64,000 nt of DNA, taken from assembly GCA_965220665.1 (NCBI GenBank), contig CBDCQQ010000005.1, positions 496,001 to 560,000 on the forward strand. The letters are read 5' to 3'. The stretch's first letter is position 1, and every line of letters begins with the position of its first letter. The position numbers and the translations under genes are program-made. Source of the DNA: JAJDZL01 sp965220665 (GTDB lineage Bacteria; Pseudomonadota; Gammaproteobacteria; Arenicellales; JAJDZL01). Positions 44,290-51,525 of this stretch are shown in pieces. Below the pieces are notes generated by a model. That model saw nothing but the letters and a program-made list of their open reading frames with translations. It made no database searches and was not told the origin of the DNA.

Positions 44290-45219
44290 ATGGCTTTTTC
44301 CTTTAGACAAGTTCGATATTTCATTGCAGTTGCAGACGCTGGAAAGGTCTCTGTTGCTGCAGCAAATCTACATGTTTCCCAATCGGCTGTCAGTGCTGCT
44401 ATTGACAAACTGGAAAAGGATATTGAAGCGCCTTTGTTCCGACGTCGGTCTAACGGTGTCGAATTGACTTACGAGGGACACCAATTCCTGACACACGCCC
44501 AGAATATCATGGCAGCGGTTTCTGAAGCCACTAGAGGTGTGCGTCGGTCTGGCCGCTCATTGAGAGGTAAGGTAAAGGTTGGACTGACATACACTGTCGC
44601 CGGATACTTTTTTCCACAGTTACTGATGCGGTTTAGTCGGTCATTTCCGGATGTTGAGTTCAAATTGGTTGAAAAACAACGAACTCAAATTGAAGAAGAA
44701 ATTGTCAGCGGTGAACTCGACATTGCAGTGATTCTGGTTTCAAATCTACAAAACGTTGGTGAAATCAGCTCAAGGGTACTCATCAAATCGCAACGACGGC
44801 TGTGGTTGTCAGCTGACCATCATCTGATGAATGAAGATGTTGTCGAGTTATCTCAAATTGCCAAAGAGCCGTACGTCATGCTCACCGTGGACGAGGCAGA
44901 AAAATCTGCACTTCGTTATTGGAGTGCCACTGACTACTCGCCCAATGTGATATTCAAAACTTCATCAGTCGAGGCAGTTAGAAGTATGGTGGCTACAGGG
45001 ACAGGTATCACAATTCTGTCAGATATGGTTTACCGACCCTGGTCTTTGGAAGGACAACATGTAGAAGTGAAACCCGTCGCAGGTCAGGTGCATTCAATGG
45101 ATGTCGGGCTGATTTGGAAGCGTAGCAAAGAAATGAATCCGCAAACAAAGGCGCTCTACACTTTCCTCTGCAACAATTTTGTAGACACGGGCTATGGAGT
45201 CGGAGAACCAACTCAGTGA
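44290..45219 (+). CDS. LysR family transcriptional regulator
   Basis: A 309-residue LysR regulator. The N-terminal helix-turn-helix is 'GKVSVAAANLHVSQSAVSAAIDKLEKDIEAPLFRRRSNGVELT' (about 19-61), followed by an effector-binding domain ('VKVGLTYTVAGYFFPQLLMRF...'). It is divergent from the TorT-like/Rbs transporter operon and most likely controls it in response to the transported ligand or a product of the Gfo/Idh enzyme. Confidence 0.93.
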   Translation: MAFSFRQVRYFIAVADAGKVSVAAANLHVSQSAVSAAIDKLEKDIEAPLFRRRSNGVELTYEGHQFLTHAQNIMAAVSEATRGVRRSGRSLRGKVKVGLTYTVAGYFFPQLLMRFSRSFPDVEFKLVEKQRTQIEEEIVSGELDIAVILVSNLQNVGEISSRVLIKSQRRLWLSADHHLMNEDVVELSQIAKEPYVMLTVDEAEKSALRYWSATDYSPNVIFKTSSVEAVRSMVATGTGITILSDMVYRPWSLEGQHVEVKPVAGQVHSMDVGLIWKRSKEMNPQTKALYTFLCNNFVDTGYGVGEPTQ

Positions 45220-45308
45220 ATGATCTGTCATGATGTTTGCCGAATACAGTCTGCCATTGCTAAAGCCTCAGTATTAAGAACAAATGTCGAACTTAGTACC
45301 TCAATCTG

Positions 45309-46292
45309 TCATAGCAAAATCACAGCTGACCCGTTGATGTTACCATCTTTCAAATCGTCGAGCGCCTGATTGACCCTCTCTAGCGGATAACTCTGTACAC
45401 TGGTTCGCACCGGAATTCTTGTGGCGAGTTCCAGGAATTCCCAACCATCTCTCCGAGTAAGGTTGGCGACAGAGCGCACAGTACGCTCTCCCCATAACAA
45501 CTCATAGGGAATGGAAGGTATATCACTCATGTGAATTCCTGCACACACGACAACCCCGCCTTTTTGAACAGCGCAAAGTGCTAAGGGTACCAATTCACCG
45601 ACCGGTGCAAAAATGATGGCCGCATCCAATGGTTCAGGCGGATGATCACCGGATCCACCTGCCCAATAAGCACCCATTTGTCTGGCGAACAATTGTGATT
45701 CTGAGTCACCGTCTCTGGTAAACGCATACACTTTCCGATCCTCATACACTGCCAACTGCAAGAGGATGTGTGCAGCAGATCCGAATCCATAAAATCCAAC
45801 TTTCTTCGCATCTCCAATCATGCGATAAGCCCGGTAACCAATCAAGCCTCCACAGAGCAAAGGTGCGAGCTGAAGATCATCTAATGACGAGTCCATGGAA
45901 AAACAGAATCTTGAATCCGCGATGCTGTACTCAGCGAAACCACCATTGATGTGAAGACCAGTAAAGCGCGCCTTGTCACACAGGTTCTCCTGTTCATTCA
46001 CACAGAAATTGCAGTGTCCGCAGGTTCTGCCAAGCCAAGGAACACCCATCCGATCACCAACTTGAAGATGCTTTACCTCGTTGCCAACTTTTGCAACTTC
46101 AGCCACAATCTGGTGGCCTGGAATCAATGGTGTTGAAGGAACTTTCAGGTCTCCGTCTAGGATATGCAAATCTGTGCGACAGACTGCACACGCCCGGTTT
46201 CGCAAAAGTACTTCCTGGAGTCCTGGAGATGGCTGTTCCATATCCGCGATTCTGAGAGGCGAACCCGGGGAATCAAACAAGGCGGCTCGCAT
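45309..46292 (-). CDS. Zinc-dependent alcohol dehydrogenase family protein
   Basis: A 327-residue medium-chain dehydrogenase. Catalytic zinc ligands C38 in 'CAVCRTDLHILDG' and the 'PGHQIVAEV' histidine; structural zinc cysteines in 'CGHCNFCVNEQENLC' (about 94-108); the Rossmann glycines in 'GFYGFGSAAH' (about 167-176). It resembles the AdhA-like branch (alcohol/aldehyde interconversion). Located 54 bases after the MaoC-like gene on the same strand. Confidence 0.9.
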   Translation of the reverse strand: MRAALFDSPGSPLRIADMEQPSPGLQEVLLRNRACAVCRTDLHILDGDLKVPSTPLIPGHQIVAEVAKVGNEVKHLQVGDRMGVPWLGRTCGHCNFCVNEQENLCDKARFTGLHINGGFAEYSIADSRFCFSMDSSLDDLQLAPLLCGGLIGYRAYRMIGDAKKVGFYGFGSAAHILLQLAVYEDRKVYAFTRDGDSESQLFARQMGAYWAGGSGDHPPEPLDAAIIFAPVGELVPLALCAVQKGGVVVCAGIHMSDIPSIPYELLWGERTVRSVANLTRRDGWEFLELATRIPVRTSVQSYPLERVNQALDDLKDGNINGSAVILL

Positions 46293-46346
46293 CAGAGCCG
46301 ACCTCGCTTCAATGAAGAGCGGTTATTTCCAACCGCATTGTGCATG

Positions 46347-46787
46347 CTATACCGGCGGACGTCTCCGAATGATCTGGGTGAGTCGAACAGTCATGACAAC
46401 CTCGTCGCGCTGATTGACCCAGCTGCAGAATATATCGACATATCCCCGATCATCTCGACTGCTGGAAGCTTTGGTACCCAACACTTCACTTTCAATATGA
46501 AGCGTATCGCCAGGGCGTACGGGTTTCAGCCAGCGAAGCTCATCCATTCCCGGTGAACCCATGCCCTGCTTGATGTAACCTTCCTGAATATACATGCGAA
46601 ACACCAGGGCCAATGTTTGAAATCCGCTGGCAATCAGTCCCTTGTATTGCGATTTTGCCGCTTCCTCAACATCAATGTGAAAGGGTTGTGGATCGTATTT
46701 GATTGCAAAATCAATGATGCCACTTTCAGTAAAAGTTACACCTGAACTCTTGAACTTGTCACCCACTTTGTATTCTTCAAAGTACAT
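46347..46787 (-). CDS. MaoC family dehydratase (hotdog fold)
   Basis: A 146-residue MaoC-like protein. The start is ATG 46787 (MYFEEYKVGDKF), with GGAG ten bases upstream; a TTG at 46826 would overlap the Fe-S gene. 'YDPQPFHIDVEEAAKSQYKGLIASGFQTLAL' holds the conserved catalytic Asp and His of R-specific enoyl-CoA hydratases. Acyl chain and partner enzymes are unknown; context with an alcohol dehydrogenase hints at aldehyde or acyl metabolism. Confidence 0.88.
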   Translation of the reverse strand: MYFEEYKVGDKFKSSGVTFTESGIIDFAIKYDPQPFHIDVEEAAKSQYKGLIASGFQTLALVFRMYIQEGYIKQGMGSPGMDELRWLKPVRPGDTLHIESEVLGTKASSSRDDRGYVDIFCSWVNQRDEVVMTVRLTQIIRRRPPV

Positions 46788-46803
46788 CAACTGGCCGTCT
46801 CCG

Positions 46804-47514
46804 TTAATTTCCTGCTTCAGAACCAAAATAACGCTTCATCGTATTCCTTGACCGCCGGTAATGATATTTCATCTGTTCGGGCACGTATCGGTACTGCGCT
46901 CCAACTGGGCATATATTGCGCGACTGGCATTGATACGAACAGGGTGACTTGTCCTGAATTCTGTAGCGCGCACAGGTTTCAAGATTGAATGAACCGATTT
47001 CGGTAACCGCGCCAGAGGGACAGACAGTTTGACAAGGCTTGTCCATACAGGATTCACAAGGATGCTCAGCTACAAGTCGCGGTGTTGGAGTTAACTGCGT
47101 ATTGACCAAAAACAATGTCCGGTAGGCGAACCAGGTACCGTAATTTGGGTGGATACTGATACCCATTGGAGTTACATAGTTCCAGCCAGCCTTTTCACCA
47201 ATACTCATCAGTGAAATCGGATAGTCGGATGGATAGAGAATTTTTGCCTGACAGTTCAGATATCTCTCCGCATATTCCTGCGCTAGCAAAATACTATATT
47301 GGTCAACCGGGTCATCACCTTGAATTCCCGCTTGTTTCATCGATTGCCAGAATTTGTACCCTGCATGTGCAATCAGCACCGTTGTGGGATAAGGGTTCAA
47401 ATCCAAATCAGGTACGGCATTACCAATGATTCCGGCAATGTCGGATGTATCAAATGCGTGAAATAGGTTGATGCCCCGCGACTCAAGAAATTGAATTCCT
47501 TGTGAAATACTCAT
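46804..47514 (-). CDS. 4Fe-4S ferredoxin-type protein, QueG-like
   Basis: A 236-residue protein with two cysteine clusters near residues 149-200: 'CESCMDKPCQTVCPSGAV' and 'CARYRI...CSYQCQSRNICPVGAQ'. The first is a typical 4Fe-4S pattern as found in epoxyqueuosine reductase-like proteins. The rest lacks clear assignment, and it is shorter than QueG, with no recognisable cobalamin-binding HEAT part. It may be a reductive Fe-S accessory protein. Same strand and close spacing with the MaoC gene. Confidence 0.7.
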   Translation of the reverse strand: MSISQGIQFLESRGINLFHAFDTSDIAGIIGNAVPDLDLNPYPTTVLIAHAGYKFWQSMKQAGIQGDDPVDQYSILLAQEYAERYLNCQAKILYPSDYPISLMSIGEKAGWNYVTPMGISIHPNYGTWFAYRTLFLVNTQLTPTPRLVAEHPCESCMDKPCQTVCPSGAVTEIGSFNLETCARYRIQDKSPCSYQCQSRNICPVGAQYRYVPEQMKYHYRRSRNTMKRYFGSEAGN

Positions 47515-47899
47515 TAGTGATGGAATTGCAGGATTGATAAATACAACGACGGTTTAACCAAGCACACCGTTCGACTGATCAAATACTCTACTCTAGAATA
47601 TCGCCGATAAGTTCTTTCGAGATTATCTTTGCATTCGGTTCACATCTGTCCCTGATTTCAAGCTGTTTTACATCGCGCAAATCCAATCCTGATCTTTTGT
47701 CCGTTTGCCAGGGAGTGAAGGGTTCGGAACTCAAAGAATTAAGCGGTTGATCGTCGCAAGTTGAGAGTGCTTAGTCAGCTGAAGAATGTGAGGATGGTAA
47801 TATACATTGGGGGTTCAAATTCAAAGTAGTTAGATGCAGTTAGCACCTTAACCAGAATCTTTGCACTAATTTCCAAAAAAGCCTGACAGTAATTTTTGC
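47515..47899. other. Flank left of the inverted-repeat element
   Basis: About 385 bases. On the minus strand 47591-47765 is open and reads '...SEPFTPWQTDKRSGLDL...KELIGDILE' to a stop; it might be the 3' piece of an unrecognised gene. No start is visible, and I cannot find its 5' half on the other side of the element. Otherwise nothing recognisable. Confidence 0.3.
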
Positions 47900-47922
47900 A
47901 GTTATATCGAAAAGTAACATTT
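47900..47922 (+). repeat. Left terminal inverted repeat (23 bp)
   Basis: Begins AGTTATATCG and ends GTAACATTT. Exact reverse complement of 50795-50817. Sequence outside the repeats differs (GC against GG next to the AGTT). Confidence 0.9.
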
Positions 47923-48023
47923 GCATCAACACCCGAAAAGGAGTCAGGCAGCATGGACGAATGGAATTTATCGCAACAATTTGGCCGTGACTCAACCGCG
48001 CGTTTTGGACCAAGGGCAAGCAA

Positions 48024-48212
48024 GTGTCAAACACCATGATACGCGCCAGCAGGATCTCCAAGGTGGAGATTCCTTTCAATATCACGGTTGGCGATGTCGA
48101 CATGAACCTGCTTGCATCCGCCACCGATGAAGCCTTGTCCCCTGAAACTAAGTCGCCTATCACGACATCTTCAGGAAGCAGTTCACTGTTGGCACCAAGG
48201 CCGGAGCAATGA
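48024..48212 (+). CDS. Small unrecognised ORF in the element, left end (first of pair)
   Basis: A 62-codon frame from GTG 48024 (ATG at 48036 would also fit) with AAGGGCAAG upstream. It contains 'ISKVEIPFNITVGDVDMNLLASATDEALSPE'. No family is recognised. Its stop overlaps the next ATG (ATGA). A short frame from ATG 47953 (MDEWNLSQQFG), with AAGGAG upstream, precedes it in a different frame. The three may be pieces of one frameshifted gene. Confidence 0.3.
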   Translation: MSNTMIRASRISKVEIPFNITVGDVDMNLLASATDEALSPETKSPITTSSGSSSLLAPRPEQ

Positions 48213-48346
48213 CAATCGCCTTAGCGGGGAAGCTTGCCGATCAGGAGTGGACCATAAATCACGTCTTGACGGCGTTTCATAAAAACGGAAACCTTGCGTA
48301 TCTCGAAGACAAGGACAAGGTCGCCTCTCACGATGAAGATAGCTAG
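48209..48346 (+). CDS. Small unrecognised ORF in the element, left end (second of pair)
   Basis: A 45-codon frame beginning MTIALAGKLADQEW and ending with acidic 'KDKVASHDEDS'. Upstream in the same frame, the DNA also reads sensible protein ('AYHDIFRKQFTVGTKAGA') without a start, which suggests this is the 3' half of a gene shifted out of frame relative to 48024-48212. Function unknown. Confidence 0.3.
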   Translation: MTIALAGKLADQEWTINHVLTAFHKNGNLAYLEDKDKVASHDEDS

Positions 48347-48383
48347 TCGTTCCGCTTTTCCATCTTGGCGGCTTGAAGAACGC

Positions 48384-48503
48384 TTAGCGCAACGTTTTCA
48401 TGTCCGCGTCGGGCATGTCGAATTCTTCTTCGAGTTCCGCCTTGCTCGGCGGATAGACCCTTGGTTTGGCCGCGATTTCCCTCCTTTTGTTAGTTCGTTC
48501 AAT
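48384..48503 (-). CDS. Small protein downstream of DUF262-HNH, with ATT start or lost start
   Basis: Right after the nuclease stop, AGGAGG is followed 7 bases later by ATT and 39 sense codons: 'ERTNKRREIAAKPRVYPPSKAELEEEFDMPDADMKTLR'-type sequence (given here in part: KPRVYPPSKAELEEEFDMPD). It looks like a genuine small protein of the basic N-terminus, acidic C-terminus type. The TAA is followed in frame by 'AFFKPPRW', so a longer ancestor may have been cut. The start may be a true ATT or a mutated ATG; a TTG one base along leads to another frame. Confidence 0.45.
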   Translation of the reverse strand: MERTNKRREIAAKPRVYPPSKAELEEEFDMPDADMKTLR

Positions 48504-48517
48504 GTGATTTCCTCCTG

Positions 48518-49624
48518 TCAGTTGGCTCCCTTGGTGCGGTTGCAATCCCTGCACAGCATTTGGCAGTTATCATCGGTGGTCAAGCCACCTTCCCTCCAAG
48601 GCTTCTTGTGATCGCCTTCCATGTCCCTGAACTCGAAGTGCTTCCCGCAATGCTCGCACTTACCTTCCTGCCGCTCATAGGCGGCGGTCTTCTGCTGCTT
48701 TGTGAAGCTGCGCAGGTTCAGGTGCCGCTCATCTTTATCCAGCACATACGGATAGATGCCGGATAGTTTCTGTATGACGTTCTTGATGCCTGGCTTTTCA
48801 AGACTCAGAAGCTCCTTGATTTCAAGTTCAAGCGCGTCTGGGTTCAAGGTGAAATCTTTGTGCTTCGCGTAGAGCGTTCCCCAATCGACTCCGTGCATGA
48901 TTGCCCGTTTCTTGGGAAAGGTAGCCTCAATCCATTCGATCACTGCCCGGAAGCGCACCCACAAATCTTCGGCGTTTTCATTATGCTGATGGCGTCCCAT
49001 GTACTCTTTAATCATCTTGGTATCGCCACACGCCCACTTGATGGCCGTCTCAAGAAGCTCTTGCCGAATCGGAATGCCTTTCACATATGCATCGCTAATG
49101 ACCTTTGCGGGACAACCCGTGCGGCTGAAATACCGCTTGGCGTCGGAAACCCAAGGTCCAGCATAGACCGCATTGCGCAGTTCCTGATCCGTGAGATTTA
49201 CGCCCGCGATGTTGACGATCTCGAACCATTCCAGCTTTTCGCTAGGTTCCCCGTCGCATTGGTAAATCGTAAGTTCGTATCCGTCTATGCGCTCCTGCAC
49301 ATCATCGGGTTGGTTACTGTAATACAGGTCGTCAATCGAGAAGACACCCGTGACATACTGACAAATCGAGATTGTTCTTTGCTGACCATCCAGCACTTCA
49401 TGCCGTCCATCTGGCCTTTTCGCCCAATACATAATATTGAGCGGGAAGCCCGCTAGCACGGAACGGATCACGTCATCGCGCTGCTTAGCCTTGTAGACAT
49501 ATTCGCGTTGGTATGGTGGCCGAATGTCAAGTTGACCACTGTATCCGACAACCCCGCCTTCGCGGTCGTCACTGTAGCCATCCGCCAATTCCCCGATGGT
49601 TATCTCCTTGCGTTCAATCTCCAT
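48518..49624 (-). CDS. DUF262 domain protein with C-terminal HNH nuclease
   Basis: A 368-residue protein. The N-terminal DUF262 domain has 'DIRPPYQREYVYKAKQRDDVIRSVLAGFPL' and the hallmark 'EVLDGQQRTISIC' (about 76-88), the nucleotide-dependent fold shared with GmrS-type modification-dependent nucleases. The C-terminal HNH domain has 'CEHCGKHF' (about 323), 'GDHKKPWREGG' and 'CQMLCRDCNRTKG'. It probably cuts DNA. Its ATG overlaps the methyltransferase stop by 11 bases, so the two are coupled and likely form a restriction-modification pair. The catalytic residues look intact. Confidence 0.88.
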   Translation of the reverse strand: MEIERKEITIGELADGYSDDREGGVVGYSGQLDIRPPYQREYVYKAKQRDDVIRSVLAGFPLNIMYWAKRPDGRHEVLDGQQRTISICQYVTGVFSIDDLYYSNQPDDVQERIDGYELTIYQCDGEPSEKLEWFEIVNIAGVNLTDQELRNAVYAGPWVSDAKRYFSRTGCPAKVISDAYVKGIPIRQELLETAIKWACGDTKMIKEYMGRHQHNENAEDLWVRFRAVIEWIEATFPKKRAIMHGVDWGTLYAKHKDFTLNPDALELEIKELLSLEKPGIKNVIQKLSGIYPYVLDKDERHLNLRSFTKQQKTAAYERQEGKCEHCGKHFEFRDMEGDHKKPWREGGLTTDDNCQMLCRDCNRTKGAN

Positions 49625-50594
49625 TGGCTGGTTTCCTGTTCTTGATCGCTATTCGTGCATACGTCCGATTACCATTGATGTAAAACCGATTGCTCTGACC
49701 ACCGGTAAAGCCCGTTATGACATCGCAATCCATGCCCAAAATCTCGAACTGGTCCGGGTTATACTTGTCCAAGAAGGTGATCGGGACACCCATCACCCCC
49801 GTCCAGTCAATTGGTATATCCTTGGTTTTTTTGACTTCTATTGCATCGTAGTTGTCATATTTCGGGTAGTTTTCAGGCGTGTACTTGCGATAAAGGATCA
49901 ATCCCTCATGCCGCTTTTTGTGGTCAAGGTTCGTGAACCAGAATACGCCGGAAACCCTGATCATGCCCTCTCTCTTGTCTAGGTCTGTCGCGTGGTCAGC
50001 GTATTTGCTGATGAAGTGTGCACAATTCCTCTTGAATCCGTGCCCTAGCCAAAGTCGGCCATCCTTGAATAGCGGAAAAATCTCCTTGTAGGTGAAAGCG
50101 TTCTGATTGCCGATGATCAGAAAACGCTTGTCGTGTTCCATGAGTTGAGTGACATATTCCCGGAAGAGCGAAAACGGCGGATTGGTCACGACAATATCGG
50201 CCTGCTTGAGAATGTCGATGCACTCCTGACTTCGAAAATCCCCGTCGCCTTTTAGATGCGTAACCCCGATATCATTCGCATTGGGTACACGATCCCCTTT
50301 CTGAAATCCTCTATATTCCAGCATGATGGCCTGCTCGTCGTCATGCTGTGAAAACAGATCCCGACTCTGGTTCTTGTAGCAAGTCGTTATCAGTTTCTTC
50401 AGTCCCAAATCCTGGAATTTCAGGGAGAAGTATTTGAAAAAGTTACTAACAGACGGATCGTCGCAGTTGCAGTAGATAACTTTGCCCCGAAAGTGGTCGC
50501 GGTAATGCACCATCTCGTTTTCGATATCTGCAAGTTGCGTATAGAACTCGTCTTTTTTCGCAACCTTGGCAGCGTTCAGACCTACGTTCCTCAA
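49614..50594 (-). CDS. EcoRI-type adenine-specific DNA methyltransferase
   Basis: A 326-residue methyltransferase of the EcoRI methylase family (PF13651-type): 'KKDEFYTQLADIENEMVHYRDHF' near the start, 'VIYCNCDDPSVSNFF' (about 39-53), and motif IV 'VVTNPPFSLFREY' (about 135-147). I place the start at TTG 50594 because family sequence begins there and the codon overlaps the stop of the truncated transposase leader as TTGA; the 17 preceding codons are not family sequence. It would protect host DNA from the DUF262-HNH partner. The recognition site is not deducible. Confidence 0.9.
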   Translation of the reverse strand: MRNVGLNAAKVAKKDEFYTQLADIENEMVHYRDHFRGKVIYCNCDDPSVSNFFKYFSLKFQDLGLKKLITTCYKNQSRDLFSQHDDEQAIMLEYRGFQKGDRVPNANDIGVTHLKGDGDFRSQECIDILKQADIVVTNPPFSLFREYVTQLMEHDKRFLIIGNQNAFTYKEIFPLFKDGRLWLGHGFKRNCAHFISKYADHATDLDKREGMIRVSGVFWFTNLDHKKRHEGLILYRKYTPENYPKYDNYDAIEVKKTKDIPIDWTGVMGVPITFLDKYNPDQFEILGMDCDVITGFTGGQSNRFYINGNRTYARIAIKNRKPANGD

Positions 50595-50737
50595 GACCTT
50601 GCACCGGACGGCAAGCCGTTGTCGATGGTCAGGTCTGCAATCCACGCCCTTGCAGTTTCTTCGTCGCGGAACATATCGGCGAATTCGAGAAGCGTCAGGC
50701 CCTTGAGTTGCGACTTTCCAGGAGTTTTCTTCGTCAT
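50591..50737 (-). pseudogene. Truncated transposase N-terminus acting as leader ORF
   Basis: A 48-codon frame (MTKKTPGKSQLKGLTLLEF...) with GGAAGGGA upstream of the ATG. 'GLTLLEFADMFRDEETARAWI' resembles the beginning of IS1595-family transposases ('LtLlef...F.dEeaareW'). The catalytic domain is absent; the frame stops at TGA 50591-50593, overlapping the methyltransferase TTG. It seems the transposase was replaced by the cargo genes and its translation start was kept. Confidence 0.6.
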
Positions 50738-50759
50738 GTGATTCCCTTCCGTCGCTTAC

Positions 50760-50788
50760 TATACAGTAACATTGGGGGCCGGGGTCAA
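50760..50788 (-). promoter_or_regulatory. Promoter of the element's cargo operon
   Basis: On the minus strand TTGACC (50788-50783), a 17-base spacer and TGTATA (50765-50760), placed between the right terminal repeat and the leader ATG at 50737. AGTAACATT (50765-50773) and AATGTTACT (50796-50804) form an inverted pair around the -35, a possible regulatory site for the methylase-nuclease operon. Confidence 0.55.
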
Positions 50789-50794
50789 GGGGAT

Positions 50795-50817
50795 AAATGT
50801 TACTTTTCGATATAACT
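50795..50817 (-). repeat. Right terminal inverted repeat (23 bp)
   Basis: Reads AAATGTTAC...ATATAACT on the plus strand; exact reverse complement of 47900-47922. Confidence 0.9.
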
Positions 50818-50901
50818 CCCTAAATTTTCTGGTGCAGGCTGTCACCAATTCAGGATGACTGAATGCAGTACAGCGACCCGAAATTCAGACTGTTAGACGC
50901 T

Positions 50902-51267
50902 TTACACCTTAATCAATTCAAAGTCTGCATCGGCCGTCTCCAAACCTGCACCATGAAACTTGGCACACGCGGCGATTAGCACATCTGAAGCTGGAATTAT
51001 CACGCCTTGTGATCTCAACTGTCGGGCCATTTTATTAGCCAACAACCAAACGGTAGAATTGATCGCAAGTCGCGGAATGGTTTCCGCAAATTCCTCTAAA
51101 ATTCGATATTCGCGTTTGCCGCGTGCACCATTCCAAAGTTCAAGTTCTACGATGGGACACAATCTCGCTTTTCCATTGCTCAATGTTTCACGAACGCGCT
51201 CTCTTACGACTGGGTCGCCATCTTTTCTAAGGAAGTGAATCCAACTTGACGTATCAACCAGTATCAT
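50902..51267 (-). CDS. vapC: VapC-type PIN domain toxin
   Basis: A 121-residue PIN-domain RNase: 'MILVDTSSWIHFLR' with the first acidic residue D5, 'LCPIVELELWNGARG' with the conserved glutamate, and 'VIIPASDVLIAACAKFHGAGLETADADF' with the C-terminal acidic pair. Its ATG overlaps the vapB stop by 4 bases. As the toxin of a type II pair it would cleave RNA when the antitoxin is degraded. Confidence 0.93.
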   Translation of the reverse strand: MILVDTSSWIHFLRKDGDPVVRERVRETLSNGKARLCPIVELELWNGARGKREYRILEEFAETIPRLAINSTVWLLANKMARQLRSQGVIIPASDVLIAACAKFHGAGLETADADFELIKV

Positions 51268-51467
51268 GACTGACGGCGTTGCGACTGAAGTTCAGTGGGT
51301 GAAGTAAGGTTATCGCAGGTACCGGCATGGCGCATCAGGTTTGCCATACGCATACGACGATTAAAGTCAGCTATTGCAAAATTGACAGCTTCACGCTTGG
51401 TTTTTGCCCGTGTAAATTTCATTACATCTTCAAGCTCTTGATCGGGAATATTGATTGTGGTTTTCAT
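51264..51467 (-). CDS. vapB: VapB-type antitoxin
   Basis: A 67-residue protein from ATG 51467 (MKTTINIPDQELEDVMKFTRAKTKREAVNFAI), a ribbon-helix-helix-like VapB antitoxin of the DUF2191 type. The C-terminal part should wrap the PIN toxin. An ATG six codons upstream is possible but lacks family sequence. A palindrome at 51508-51525 lies 41 bases upstream. Confidence 0.9.
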   Translation of the reverse strand: MKTTINIPDQELEDVMKFTRAKTKREAVNFAIADFNRRMRMANLMRHAGTCDNLTSPTELQSQRRQS

Positions 51468-51507
51468 GCTTATAAATCGGTTCAAAATGGAATATATTTT
51501 TGTGAAT

Positions 51508-51525
51508 TATAGATTCCTATCTATA
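51508..51525. promoter_or_regulatory. Putative VapBC operator
   Basis: TATAGAT, TCCT, ATCTATA: a perfect 7-bp inverted repeat with a 4-base spacer upstream of vapB, in the position where the VapBC complex would autorepress. Confidence 0.55.

Larger units (their letters stand above)
47900..50817. mobile_element. Inverted-repeat element carrying an EcoRI-type methylase and DUF262-HNH nuclease
   Basis: A 2918-bp segment bounded by perfect 23-bp inverted repeats (47900-47922 and 50795-50817). Inside, on the minus strand from the right end: a promoter, a 48-codon transposase N-terminal remnant resembling IS1595 family proteins, an EcoRI-type adenine methyltransferase, a DUF262-HNH nuclease and a small protein. 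Two small plus-strand frames lie near the left end. No complete transposase is inside, so movement would need one supplied in trans. I find no clear target-site duplication at the ends. It separates the Fe-S gene from vapBC. Confidence 0.75.

Noticed and set aside
46804..47514. Epoxyqueuosine reductase QueG
   Set aside because: Cysteine clusters fit, but the protein is too short and lacks the other QueG domains, so the name was not given.
47880..50830. Target-site duplication around the inverted-repeat element
   Set aside because: Flanks read TAATTTTTGC on the left and CCCTAAATTTT on the right. The AATTTT similarity is weak and offset, so I do not claim a duplication.
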